From DAONFI01 sp035403485 (lineage in GTDB: Bacteria > Planctomycetota > Phycisphaerae > SM23-33), in NCBI GenBank assembly GCA_964536835.1, contig CAZIAZ010000027.1, forward strand, positions 1 through 40,702: 40,702 nt of DNA. Reading direction: 5' to 3'. Positions 24,288 to 32,252 of this stretch are shown here, piece after piece; positions within the stretch are counted from its first letter, which is position 1, and every line of letters starts with the position of its first letter. The notes under the pieces are model-generated. The model did not search any database, was not told the DNA's origin, and saw nothing but the letters and a program-made list of their open reading frames with translations. The position numbers and the translations under genes are program-made.

Positions 24288-24448
24288 TAGAGCATATTAA
24301 ACTTGACTTTGCGCTTGTTGCTGTTTGCGGCGTCGGCTGGCTGCGTCAGGCTGCATCGGAAACCATATAAGGTTGCCTGCTTCGCCTTCCTTGCCAGCCT
24401 CGTCCTCAACGACGCAACAAGGCGCAATTTCAAATTTAACATGCTCTA
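24288..24448. mobile_element. 161-bp palindromic MITE-like element
   Basis: Inverted ends of 27 bp with 23 matches begin TAGAGCAT (24288-24295) and finish ATGCTCTA (24441-24448); both have an outer TA. Inner arms pair in order (TTGTTGC with GCAACAA, GCTGGC with GCCAGC, AACC with GGTT) to a short central loop near 24365, so nearly the whole element folds as one hairpin. No gene inside. Its ends differ from those of the element at 9016, so it is another family. It lies between the lipoprotein gene and the flavin-reductase operon. Confidence 0.7.
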
Positions 24449-24534
24449 GAAACGTGTCTTTATAAGTAACGTCGGGAAAAGCGGTTCGGCAAAGTCTTGT
24501 ATATTCCGGCATCGGAGAGTATCCTTTAGGTCTT

Positions 24535-25350
24535 ATGGCTTTAGTCGCAAATACAACCAGCGGGCGAACGGTTTTTACCGCATCCGTCGAAAAAAAAACA
24601 AAGCTGACCTATGACATAGTCATGCTGCGAGTGCGGCTTATTTCGCCGGATTTCATAAGTTTCCGGCCCGGCCAGTTCGTGCAGATGCAGATACCCGCGT
24701 ATGAAAAATCCCCGACGCCGCAGAGACGTTCGTATTCGATTGCATCCGCACCTGAAGATAACAGCCATATAGAGTTGATAATTCGCCGCGTGCCGGCCGG
24801 CCTGGGTACTACGTGGATATTCGATTATCTTGAAGAAGGCATAGAAATCCGATTCTCCGGCCCATACGGAAAATTCTGTATGCAGCCGACCGACAACCCC
24901 ATGCTCTGGATAGCCGGCGGTTCAGGACTCAGCCCGTTCCGTGCGATGCTTTACGATTGCATAACCCGCAAAATAAGTCGTCCGATAAAATTTTATTACG
25001 GCGCCGTCAGCGAAAAAAATCTCATACTCGTTGATGAGCTTTCGCAAATCGCCGGCAGAAACGGCTGGTTTGAATTCATACCGGCTCTTTCACAGCCGGA
25101 CGCAGACTGGCGCGGCGCCAAAGGCCTTATAACAGACGTTGTCGCAAGACATATCGAATGTTGCGACAGGAAAAATCTGGAAGTTTACCTGTGCGGTTCG
25201 CCTGGCATGTGTGATGCGGCTATAGATGTGTTAACCGGCCACGGCGTCGGCATGGACAGGATTTTTTACGACAAATTTCTCGGCCAGGATACGTCGGAAA
25301 TTCCGACGCCCGACGGCAGAGCAATTTCATGGGATCCGCAACGAAAATGA
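24535..25350 (+). CDS. FAD/NAD(P)-binding oxidoreductase, ferredoxin-reductase family
   Basis: A 271-residue flavin reductase of the FNR superfamily. FAD domain: R-P-G-Q-F-V and R-R-S-Y-S-I-A-S-A-P. NAD domain: G-G-S-G-L-S-P-F-R-A-M and C-G-S-P-G-M-C near the C-terminus. No iron-sulfur domain is attached. Similar to the reductase half of NqrF and of ring-hydroxylating systems, moving electrons between NAD(P)H and a partner. First gene of a five-gene overlapping operon; its stop overlaps murI by 4 nt. There is no strong Shine-Dalgarno. Confidence 0.85.
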   Translation: MALVANTTSGRTVFTASVEKKTKLTYDIVMLRVRLISPDFISFRPGQFVQMQIPAYEKSPTPQRRSYSIASAPEDNSHIELIIRRVPAGLGTTWIFDYLEEGIEIRFSGPYGKFCMQPTDNPMLWIAGGSGLSPFRAMLYDCITRKISRPIKFYYGAVSEKNLILVDELSQIAGRNGWFEFIPALSQPDADWRGAKGLITDVVARHIECCDRKNLEVYLCGSPGMCDAAIDVLTGHGVGMDRIFYDKFLGQDTSEIPTPDGRAISWDPQRK

Positions 25351-26198
25351 ATATTCAGGCATCACAACCAATAGGCGTATTCGACTCCGGCTTCGGCGGA
25401 TTGACGGTAGTACGGGAGTTGCTCAACGCCATGCCCGGCGAGGACATAGTATATTTGGGCGATTCCGCACGTGTGCCATACGGCATCAAGTCTCCTGAGA
25501 CCATTCGCCGCTTTGCCCGCGAAGACACTTCGTTTCTGAACGGCTTTCAGCCGAAACTCGTAGTCGTAGCCTGCAATACCGCCACCGCCACCGCCATTGA
25601 CGCCGTCCGCCGGACGGCTAAAGCTCCGGTCGTGGACGTGATAACGCCCGGCGCAAAAGCCGCCCTCAAGGCTGCGACAAAAGGCTCTCCCATCGGCGTC
25701 ATTGCCACGCAGGCTACCGCGTCGAGCGGCGCATACACGCGGGCTATTCACGCGATAGACCCGTCGCGCGAGGTCATGACCGTAGCCTGTCCGCTGCTTG
25801 TACCCATCGTCGAGGAAGGCCGTGATGAAAACGACCCAATAGTCACGCATGTGCTCTGCGAATATCTGTGCGATTTGCAGCGGCTGCGGCCAGGCGCACT
25901 GATACTCGGCTGTACGCATTATCCGATGCTCGCAGGCGCAATAGGCAAACTCATGGGCCCTTCAACCACGCTGGTCAGCTCCGCGGCAGCGGCAGCTCAC
26001 GAAGCACAACTCGTCCTTACGCAGATGAATCTGCTTAAAAAAACTTCGACGCAAGCCTGCGGCAGTCTGACGTGTTATACAACCGACAGCCCGCAACGGT
26101 TCGCCAGCCTCGTGGAACGATTCGGCGGCCACAAGGCAAAAGCCGTCGAATACGTCGGAACGGATGAACTTGAAAACTTCAGCAGGAATCAAAAATGA
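25347..26198 (+). CDS. murI: Glutamate racemase
   Basis: Converts L- to D-glutamate for peptidoglycan. 283 residues, family-standard. Catalytic cysteines in V-A-C-N-T-A-T-A and I-L-G-C-T-H-Y-P; the N-terminal G-V-F-D-S-G-F-G-G-L-T is diagnostic, as is V-P-Y-G. I chose the ATG at 25347, which overlaps the reductase stop (ATGA); the frame's earlier ATG (25329) adds six residues without a ribosome site. It overlaps the next gene in the same 4-nt way. This is direct evidence for peptidoglycan synthesis in this organism. Confidence 0.95.
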   Translation: MNIQASQPIGVFDSGFGGLTVVRELLNAMPGEDIVYLGDSARVPYGIKSPETIRRFAREDTSFLNGFQPKLVVVACNTATATAIDAVRRTAKAPVVDVITPGAKAALKAATKGSPIGVIATQATASSGAYTRAIHAIDPSREVMTVACPLLVPIVEEGRDENDPIVTHVLCEYLCDLQRLRPGALILGCTHYPMLAGAIGKLMGPSTTLVSSAAAAAHEAQLVLTQMNLLKKTSTQACGSLTCYTTDSPQRFASLVERFGGHKAKAVEYVGTDELENFSRNQK

Positions 26199-27067
26199 AA
26201 CATTATGCACAAATATTTCTGGCAGCGATGGTAGGACTGTCGTTGGTAGCCGGCTGCAAAGGCGGCAAAACGCCCGACTGGAGTGACGTGTTCGGCAAAA
26301 AGAAAGACCCGCCGCCGGATGTGCTTGTGGAACAGCTTTTTAATGCACAATCACCGGATACGCGACGCATAGCGATTGAAAAACTCTCCAAAACGTACTG
26401 GATAAACGAAGAAAAAAATCGCGAATTAGTCGCGCAGATGACCAGCCGGTCGGTCGAGAAATCGCCCATAGTCCGCGCGGCAGCCGTCCGTACGCTGGCG
26501 AAAGTCAACGACCCGAAATATTTTGATAAAATCGCCGACGCCATGAAGGACGACAGTTCTATCGTGCGATTCGACGCAGCCGATTCATTTGAACTGATAA
26601 TCTATCCGCCGGCTGAGGATGAACTCCAGCGGCTGGCGCTGGACGACGATAATGAAGACGTCCGCACAGCAGCCTGCCAGGCATTAAAAAATTATCGCTC
26701 AGACGATACCTATCGTACCCTTCTGCGATGCCTGGGCGACGAATCTTTCACCGTGCGGGAGGCGTCGCATGAATCTCTCGTGGCGATGACCGGCGTGGAT
26801 AACGGTTACGACCCGACCAAATGGGTCTCCGACCCCAAACAGCTCGGCAAGGAAACACTGCCGGCTAAACGCAAGGTCATATACCGCAAGCGACCCTGGT
26901 GGGACTGGGCCGGAGTAACAAAGGAAACGGTCGAAGTGAAGGACGGTTCGCAGCCGAATATAATGGACAGCATAGACATGTCCGGCGGAAAAATGAAAAT
27001 GGAAGATCTCTCGCCTGTTCGCGTAGAGAAAAACGAAAAACAGCCAGCGAAAGACGACTCGGAATGA
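26195..27067 (+). CDS. HEAT-repeat lipoprotein
   Basis: A 290-residue lipoprotein. Signal sequence and lipobox L-V-A-G-C (Cys21), then G-G-K and a Lys/Pro-rich linker. Residues about 45-200 are tandem HEAT-like helical pairs (the V-R-A-A-A-V-R-T-L, V-R-F-D-A-A-D-S and V-R-T-A-A-C-Q-A-L blocks). The C-terminal third is basic and Trp-rich, then acidic. HEAT arrays are protein-binding scaffolds. Start and stop both overlap neighbours by 4 nt. The operon position suggests an envelope role beside murI and pgeF, but the partner is unknown. Confidence 0.8.
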   Translation: MKHYAQIFLAAMVGLSLVAGCKGGKTPDWSDVFGKKKDPPPDVLVEQLFNAQSPDTRRIAIEKLSKTYWINEEKNRELVAQMTSRSVEKSPIVRAAAVRTLAKVNDPKYFDKIADAMKDDSSIVRFDAADSFELIIYPPAEDELQRLALDDDNEDVRTAACQALKNYRSDDTYRTLLRCLGDESFTVREASHESLVAMTGVDNGYDPTKWVSDPKQLGKETLPAKRKVIYRKRPWWDWAGVTKETVEVKDGSQPNIMDSIDMSGGKMKMEDLSPVRVEKNEKQPAKDDSE

Positions 27068-28020
27068 AAGCATTATTCTTCGACGGCAAAAATCTGCAAC
27101 TGAGAACCGACCTGCCGGCGCCATCGCCGTCTGAAGGTGAAGTGCTTATAAAAGTCATTACCGCCGGCGTTTGCAAGACCGACCTCGAAATACTCAAGGG
27201 TTACATGGGATTCAGGGGCATCATCGGCCATGAATTCGTCGGCGTTGTGGAACACGGCCCAAAGCAGTGGCTCGCGCGTCGCGTGACAGCCGAAATAAAC
27301 AATCCATGTCACGTCTGCCCCACATGCAAGGCTGGCCGCGGCAAACATTGCCCACATCGCTCAGTAATGGGAATAGACGGACACGACGGTGCAATGGCAC
27401 AGTATGTCACCGCACCTGCCGAAAATCTCGTCGCCATTCCGGATGACGTTCCGAACGACTCCGCAGTATTTATCGAGCCGCTGGCGGCAGCTTTCGAGCC
27501 GACTACCCGCATGAAAATCAATCGCAGCGACCGCGTTGCCGTCTTCGGCGATGGCCGACTGGGCCTGCTAAGCGCAATGGTTTTCAACTCGCTGTGCGAT
27601 GAAGTCCTGCTCGTCGGCAAACATGACGAAAAACTCGCAATCGCCCGCGGACAGGGCATAAAAACTGTTTTAGCCCAAAATTTCTCGCCGGACAAATCGT
27701 GGGACGTAACGGTGGAGGCTACCGGCTCGCCAGCCGGCTTTGACGCCGCCATCGCCGCCACACGCCCCGCCGGCACGATAATCCTCAAAAGTACATTCGT
27801 CGCCGAAAGCGGCATGAACATGGCGATGGTCGTCGTGAACGAAATCACGATTATGGGTTCGCGATGCGGCCCGTTCGACGCGGCACTTCGTGCGTTGCGG
27901 GAAAAGCGTTTCGACGTTACGCCGCTGATAACAGCCCGTTTCAGCCTGGACGACGGCCTCGCCGCCATGGCCGCCGCGACATCCGGCAATAATATAAAGG
28001 TACTCATAGATGTCGATTGA
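27064..28020 (+). CDS. Zinc-dependent alcohol dehydrogenase (MDR family)
   Basis: A medium-chain dehydrogenase of 318 residues, slightly short for the family (about 340). Catalytic zinc ligands: Cys in G-V-C-K-T-D, His-Glu in G-H-E-F and Glu in F-I-E-P-L. The structural zinc lobe is C-H-V-C-P-T-C-x7-C. A Rossmann segment V-A-V-F-G-D-G-R-L-G-L-L follows. It resembles threonine or sorbitol dehydrogenases. The true start is the ATG at 27064 overlapping the HEAT gene stop by 4 nt; the frame extends upstream to 26899 in a different reading of that gene and that part is not coding. It runs 11 bp into pgeF. Confidence 0.88.
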   Translation: MKALFFDGKNLQLRTDLPAPSPSEGEVLIKVITAGVCKTDLEILKGYMGFRGIIGHEFVGVVEHGPKQWLARRVTAEINNPCHVCPTCKAGRGKHCPHRSVMGIDGHDGAMAQYVTAPAENLVAIPDDVPNDSAVFIEPLAAAFEPTTRMKINRSDRVAVFGDGRLGLLSAMVFNSLCDEVLLVGKHDEKLAIARGQGIKTVLAQNFSPDKSWDVTVEATGSPAGFDAAIAATRPAGTIILKSTFVAESGMNMAMVVVNEITIMGSRCGPFDAALRALREKRFDVTPLITARFSLDDGLAAMAAATSGNNIKVLIDVD

Positions 28021-28774
28021 GCCGAGCAATCAATATGCACTGACGGTTCTGCAGTGCGGCAGAACCGTCGGCCGATTCAAGCCGCTGAGCCGCATCGACG
28101 GCCTCGTACACTGCGTAACCACAAAACGCGGCGAACTTTTTCCGCCAATCGCCTCGGAGGGAGCAGACGCTTTTAAAAGGCTAGCCTGCGACATGCAGAT
28201 GCCGGCTGTCGCCTGGGCTGAGCAGGTGCATGACAACACCGTTTTAGCCGTCGATTCTGCCGGCTGCGCGGGCCAGGCTGACGGCCTGGTGACGGCAACG
28301 CCTGGCCTTCTGCTGCTTGGCCGCAGCGCAGATTGCCCCCTGATATTAGCCGCCGACCCTGTCAGAAAAATAGCCGGCTTCGCACACGCATCATGGCGTG
28401 CAACAATAAAAAAAATCACAGTGCGTCTTATAGACGTTTTCCGCGAACTCGGCAGTAATCCCAATGATATCGTAGCATGCATCTGCCCGTCGGCAGGCCC
28501 GGAGAAATTCGAGGTCGGCCCGGAAGTTTTCCGGCAGGCTGTAGCAGAACTCGGGCCGGATGCAAAAAATTTCTTCCTCGCCGGCAAGGGCGATAAAAAA
28601 TTTTTCGACCTCTGGGCGGCAAACGATTCGCAGTTGCAATCCGCCGGCGTAGACTTCATGAACGTATACTCCGCCCGCGTCTGCACGATATCCAATGTTG
28701 AGACTTATCCCAGCTACCGCGTCGAAGGGTCAGCCGCCCAACGCTTCGCCGCAACGATAGGCTGGAAAAACTGA
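28010..28774 (+). CDS. pgeF: PgeF/YfiH-family peptidoglycan editing factor
   Basis: A 254-residue copper/zinc-oxidoreductase-fold protein, formerly called a laccase-domain protein. In E. coli the homologue removes mis-incorporated L-serine from the peptidoglycan stem. The metal residues are kept: His in Q-V-H-D, Cys in S-A-D-C, and His in F-A-H-A-S-W-R. The usual I-G-P-x-I-G-P-C-C-Y-E-V is here C-I-C-P-S-A-G-P-E-K-F-E-V, so the Cys pair is replaced by Glu-Lys. It is the last gene of the operon with murI. Function by family homology; nothing tested. Confidence 0.85.
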   Translation: MSIEPSNQYALTVLQCGRTVGRFKPLSRIDGLVHCVTTKRGELFPPIASEGADAFKRLACDMQMPAVAWAEQVHDNTVLAVDSAGCAGQADGLVTATPGLLLLGRSADCPLILAADPVRKIAGFAHASWRATIKKITVRLIDVFRELGSNPNDIVACICPSAGPEKFEVGPEVFRQAVAELGPDAKNFFLAGKGDKKFFDLWAANDSQLQSAGVDFMNVYSARVCTISNVETYPSYRVEGSAAQRFAATIGWKN

Positions 28775-28814
28775 TTGTACAAGCCGCCGTTTTGCTTAAA
28801 ATGAAGAATTTACA

Positions 28815-28849
28815 GCAGTTCTCAAAAATCTTTTCATTTTGGAAACTGC
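28815..28849. repeat. Hairpin in the gap after pgeF
   Basis: GCAGTTCTCAAAA (28815-28827) pairs with TTTTGGAAACTGC (28837-28849), 11 of 13 bases, around a 9-nt T-rich loop. There is no T-run after it, so it is not a clean intrinsic terminator. A TAGAGCAT motif follows immediately. Confidence 0.45.
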
Positions 28850-28896
28850 GTTAGAGCATAATTGATGCATTCATCAGATATTTCGAGACGGACAAA

Positions 28897-30273
28897 ATGA
28901 CCAAGGAAAAACCAGTTGCCGACATTCTGATAGTTGAAGACGAGGTCGCCCACGCCGAGGCAATCGAGGAAGGCCTTTCGCGTATAGGCCATCATTGCAG
29001 CGTTACCCACGACGGCGAAACGGCGGTAGCCAAAATTTCGTCCACGCCGTACGACATCATCATAACCGATCTCATGTTGGGCGGCGATATCGACGGCTTG
29101 GGCGTATTGAAAACAGCCAGGGAAAAACTCCCAGCCGCCAAGGTCATACTAATAACGGCTCATTCGTCCATCGAGACCTGCAGGCAGGCTTTGCAGAATG
29201 GCGCTTTCGACTATATCGAAAAGCCGCTCAGCCTCGAAGAACTCCGCATAATCGTAGGCCGAGCCGCCGAAATGACGGCACAACGACGGACAATCCGCGA
29301 ATTGAAACAGCGGCTTGACGAGCATTTCGGGTTCGGCAATATAATCGGGCAGTCGCAGGCTATGCTCAAGGTACTGGACATCACCCGGCGCGTAGCCCGC
29401 AGCGACATATCCGTACTGCTGCTCGGCGAAAGCGGCACCGGCAAGGAACTGCTGGCTAACGCGATACATCAGAATTCACCGCGACGCGACGAGCGTTTCG
29501 TGGCCATCAACTGCGCTGGCCTGAGTGAAACGCTGCTGGAGGATGAACTCTTCGGCCACGTCAAGGGGGCCTACACCGGCGCAGCCACCGAGCGGGAAGG
29601 CCGATTCGAACATGCCGACGGCGGTACGCTATTCCTGGACGAAATCGGCGATATGCCCCAGTCAATGCAGTCCAAACTGCTGCGAGTGCTGGAAAACGGC
29701 GAAGTCATCCGCGTCGGGGCCAACGAGCCCAAAAAAGTAGACGTGCGAATCATCGCCGCCACCAACTGCGACATGGAAGAAAAGGTCAAAAAACATGCTT
29801 TTCGCGAAGACCTCTACTTCCGCATAAAAGGCGCGACGATTGAAATTCCGCCGCTCCGCAACAGGCGCGACGACATTCCGCTGCTCATCGAACATTTCAT
29901 TCAGCAGGCGAACAAACGTCACAACATGCGGATAAAAAACGCAGACCCTGAAGTCCGGCGACTGTTGATGAGCTATAATTGGCCAGGAAACGTCAGGCAG
30001 CTGAAAAATGTGGTGGAAAATATGGTAGTACTGTCCATGACCGACAGGCTCAACGTAGAAGACCTGCCGGCGGAGATTCACACCCCGCCGTCGGGCATTA
30101 ACGATTGCAATATGGGTGCGATGGCCGGCATAAGTCTCCAGGAGGCAGAACGGCTGTTAATCGTCAACACGTTAAAAATGGTCGAAGGTAACCGTGAAAA
30201 AGCCGCCGACATCCTCGGCATAGGCGAACGCACTCTCTACCGCAAAATAAAAGAATATAACCTGGACGTGTGA
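28897..30273 (+). CDS. Sigma54-dependent response regulator, NtrC family
   Basis: A 458-residue activator in three parts. Receiver 1-125 with phospho-acceptor Asp58 and Lys109 in the E-K-P motif. AAA+ domain about 145-380: Walker A G-E-S-G-T-G-K-E (177-184), the sigma54 contact loop G-A-Y-T-G-A at 224-229 (Tyr is an accepted variant of GAFTGA), Walker B L-F-L-D-E-I-G-D, and arginine fingers in F-R-E-D-L-Y-F-R. C-terminal Fis-type helix-turn-helix about 420-455. No sensor kinase is adjacent, so the partner is encoded elsewhere. Its stop overlaps the next frame by 4 nt (GTGA). Confidence 0.93.
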   Translation: MTKEKPVADILIVEDEVAHAEAIEEGLSRIGHHCSVTHDGETAVAKISSTPYDIIITDLMLGGDIDGLGVLKTAREKLPAAKVILITAHSSIETCRQALQNGAFDYIEKPLSLEELRIIVGRAAEMTAQRRTIRELKQRLDEHFGFGNIIGQSQAMLKVLDITRRVARSDISVLLLGESGTGKELLANAIHQNSPRRDERFVAINCAGLSETLLEDELFGHVKGAYTGAATEREGRFEHADGGTLFLDEIGDMPQSMQSKLLRVLENGEVIRVGANEPKKVDVRIIAATNCDMEEKVKKHAFREDLYFRIKGATIEIPPLRNRRDDIPLLIEHFIQQANKRHNMRIKNADPEVRRLLMSYNWPGNVRQLKNVVENMVVLSMTDRLNVEDLPAEIHTPPSGINDCNMGAMAGISLQEAERLLIVNTLKMVEGNREKAADILGIGERTLYRKIKEYNLDV

Positions 30274-30290
30274 ACCGGATTAGGGCAAAC

Positions 30291-32252
30291 ATGGCCGACG
30301 ATTTTAACAATGTAAATTATGACGGAATCTTTAATAAAAAACCGAAATCAAATCCGCTTGAAACGGTTTCGTCAATAGGTTCGCGCATCGGCCAGATAAT
30401 TTTCGGCACAATGTTCGGAGGAATTGCACTATCGGCGGCGATAATGCTTATCTTCTTTTCATATAAAGATATAGTTAAAAACCTGAATCACCAGACCGCA
30501 ATAGCTACCATCGCATCCATTGACGGTTCGCTGGAAGATTCCGAAATCACAATAAATTGGTCATTCGTTATTGATGATAAAACATATGCTGGCAGAAAAA
30601 CCGCAAACGAATCGTCGCATCAAAAACTTTACGACACATTCAGCCAATACAAAACCGGCGAACAAATAATCGTTTCATACGACCCAGCCAATCCTCAGAA
30701 TAATGACCCGTATAAACCATTCAATCCGGCCATACTATTCATGCTGCTGTTCACCGTACCATTCATAGCCACAGGATTCATGATAGTCACAGGCAAACTG
30801 AAGAAAGAAAAATCCGTAGAACCAGGAACAAAAGATTATGCAGCAGTTATTTGCATTATCGGACTGTTTTTATTGTGCTGTCCGGCAGCGTTTCTGTTTG
30901 CTTTTTTAGGTGAAAAGACTTCGCCCTATATATCCATATCTCTTTTCCTGGCATATGTGATATTGATACCTTTCATTATCAGGTCCATCAACTGCAAACT
31001 CAAAAAAACAACCCACGCCAGACAGGAACTGGTACAATTCCAGACGGAATCCCATGTGGAAAATAAATCCTGCGAACAGGCAGGTAATCTGTCGCATTCA
31101 TCTTTCAAAAAAGAAGTCTGCCCATTACTGTTTTTTTCGCTTGTGTGGTGGTTTCTACTCGGAATATTCACGGTGATAATGGGATATCAGGCACATAAAT
31201 ATCTTACTGCGAAAGCAACATATGAGCGTACAACCGGCACGATGCTGTCATCAAGGGTCGCCGAGCACTACAGCAACAATTCGACAACATATTCACCGGA
31301 AATTAAATACATCTATTATGTCAACGGCAAAAAATACATCGGTAAAAAGTACGATGTCACAGGCGGAAGCTCTAGCGGCAGTTGGGCATACAACATCGTA
31401 CGTAAAAATCCAAAAGGCCAAAAAGTCACCGTATATTACGACCCTGCAAATCCGTCGAAAGCCGTCATTTCAATAGCCCCACCTGAAATGCTCAAGGCAT
31501 TCCTGTTTTTCCTTCAGCCGTTTTTCGCGGCAGGTGTCCTGATTATTCTGGCCACCATCAAAACGACAAAAGACTATTTTAAATTGAAACGACTACTGAG
31601 TCTTACTGATCAGCTCCAGCCAAATATCAAAAACCTCTGGGCCAAACCTGAAATCGGAGCTGATTCGCTCAAGATTTCTTTTAAAAACAAACCGTCAATA
31701 TGCACGACATTCATAAGCAGCTACTGCATGGTAACTTTTGCAATGATATTCATAATGGCCTTCAAATACGGCTTTGAAATGTCTCTGGAACAGACATTAA
31801 CGTGGATAAAAATCGCTCTCTCCATAAGCGTTGTTGGGGTAATACTTTCGATTATAAAATATATTTTCAGCCGGCCCGAAGTTTTAACCATAGACAGAGT
31901 CACGGGTGAAATAGTATTCGAGTCGAAAAAGGAAAACTGGCGGCTGTCACTGAGCGATATTAAAAATCTGCGGTTAAAAATTGATGTATCGTCCTTTCAA
32001 AGAAACAATAAACAAGTAAAAATCTATCGGTTGGAAGCAATAGACAAATCCAATATGTGGCATACAATACATCAGCGCAAAATTTCCTTAAACAGTGATT
32101 GGTTGTTACTGAATAAATCCATGCTTGCCGGCAGAACACTGGCGGCATTTATCGGTTGCCCAATGGACGACCAAGTTGAAATAAATGACAGAAATAAAAA
32201 AATACCTCCCTTTCCAAAGAAATTTATAAAAATTCCTGATAAGATTAACTGA
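30291..32252 (+). CDS. Membrane protein with two DUF3592 domains
   Basis: A 653-residue inner-membrane protein with about eight hydrophobic segments. Two extracytoplasmic blocks of the DUF3592 type (about residues 70-140 and 305-385) each end in Y-D-P-A-N-P followed by a membrane helix, a clear internal duplication. The C-terminal part has helices near 480 and 510 and a soluble beta-rich tail. I chose the ATG at 30291 (AGGG 5 nt upstream); a GTG at 30270 overlapping the regulator stop is equally possible. Its base use is clearly more AT-rich than both neighbours, a hint of acquisition. Function unknown. It ends 1 nt into mutL. Confidence 0.78.
   Translation: MADDFNNVNYDGIFNKKPKSNPLETVSSIGSRIGQIIFGTMFGGIALSAAIMLIFFSYKDIVKNLNHQTAIATIASIDGSLEDSEITINWSFVIDDKTYAGRKTANESSHQKLYDTFSQYKTGEQIIVSYDPANPQNNDPYKPFNPAILFMLLFTVPFIATGFMIVTGKLKKEKSVEPGTKDYAAVICIIGLFLLCCPAAFLFAFLGEKTSPYISISLFLAYVILIPFIIRSINCKLKKTTHARQELVQFQTESHVENKSCEQAGNLSHSSFKKEVCPLLFFSLVWWFLLGIFTVIMGYQAHKYLTAKATYERTTGTMLSSRVAEHYSNNSTTYSPEIKYIYYVNGKKYIGKKYDVTGGSSSGSWAYNIVRKNPKGQKVTVYYDPANPSKAVISIAPPEMLKAFLFFLQPFFAAGVLIILATIKTTKDYFKLKRLLSLTDQLQPNIKNLWAKPEIGADSLKISFKNKPSICTTFISSYCMVTFAMIFIMAFKYGFEMSLEQTLTWIKIALSISVVGVILSIIKYIFSRPEVLTIDRVTGEIVFESKKENWRLSLSDIKNLRLKIDVSSFQRNNKQVKIYRLEAIDKSNMWHTIHQRKISLNSDWLLLNKSMLAGRTLAAFIGCPMDDQVEINDRNKKIPPFPKKFIKIPDKIN

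Noticed and set aside
26899..27063. Upstream extension of the zinc dehydrogenase frame
   Set aside because: The residues are basic and unlike the family, and overlap the HEAT gene in another frame; the ATG at 27064 in an ATGA overlap is the real start.
28850..28867. TAGAGCATAATTGATG as a full third copy of the palindromic element
   Set aside because: Only the first 9-10 bases match and no opposite end was found within 300 bp; kept only as a possible relic.
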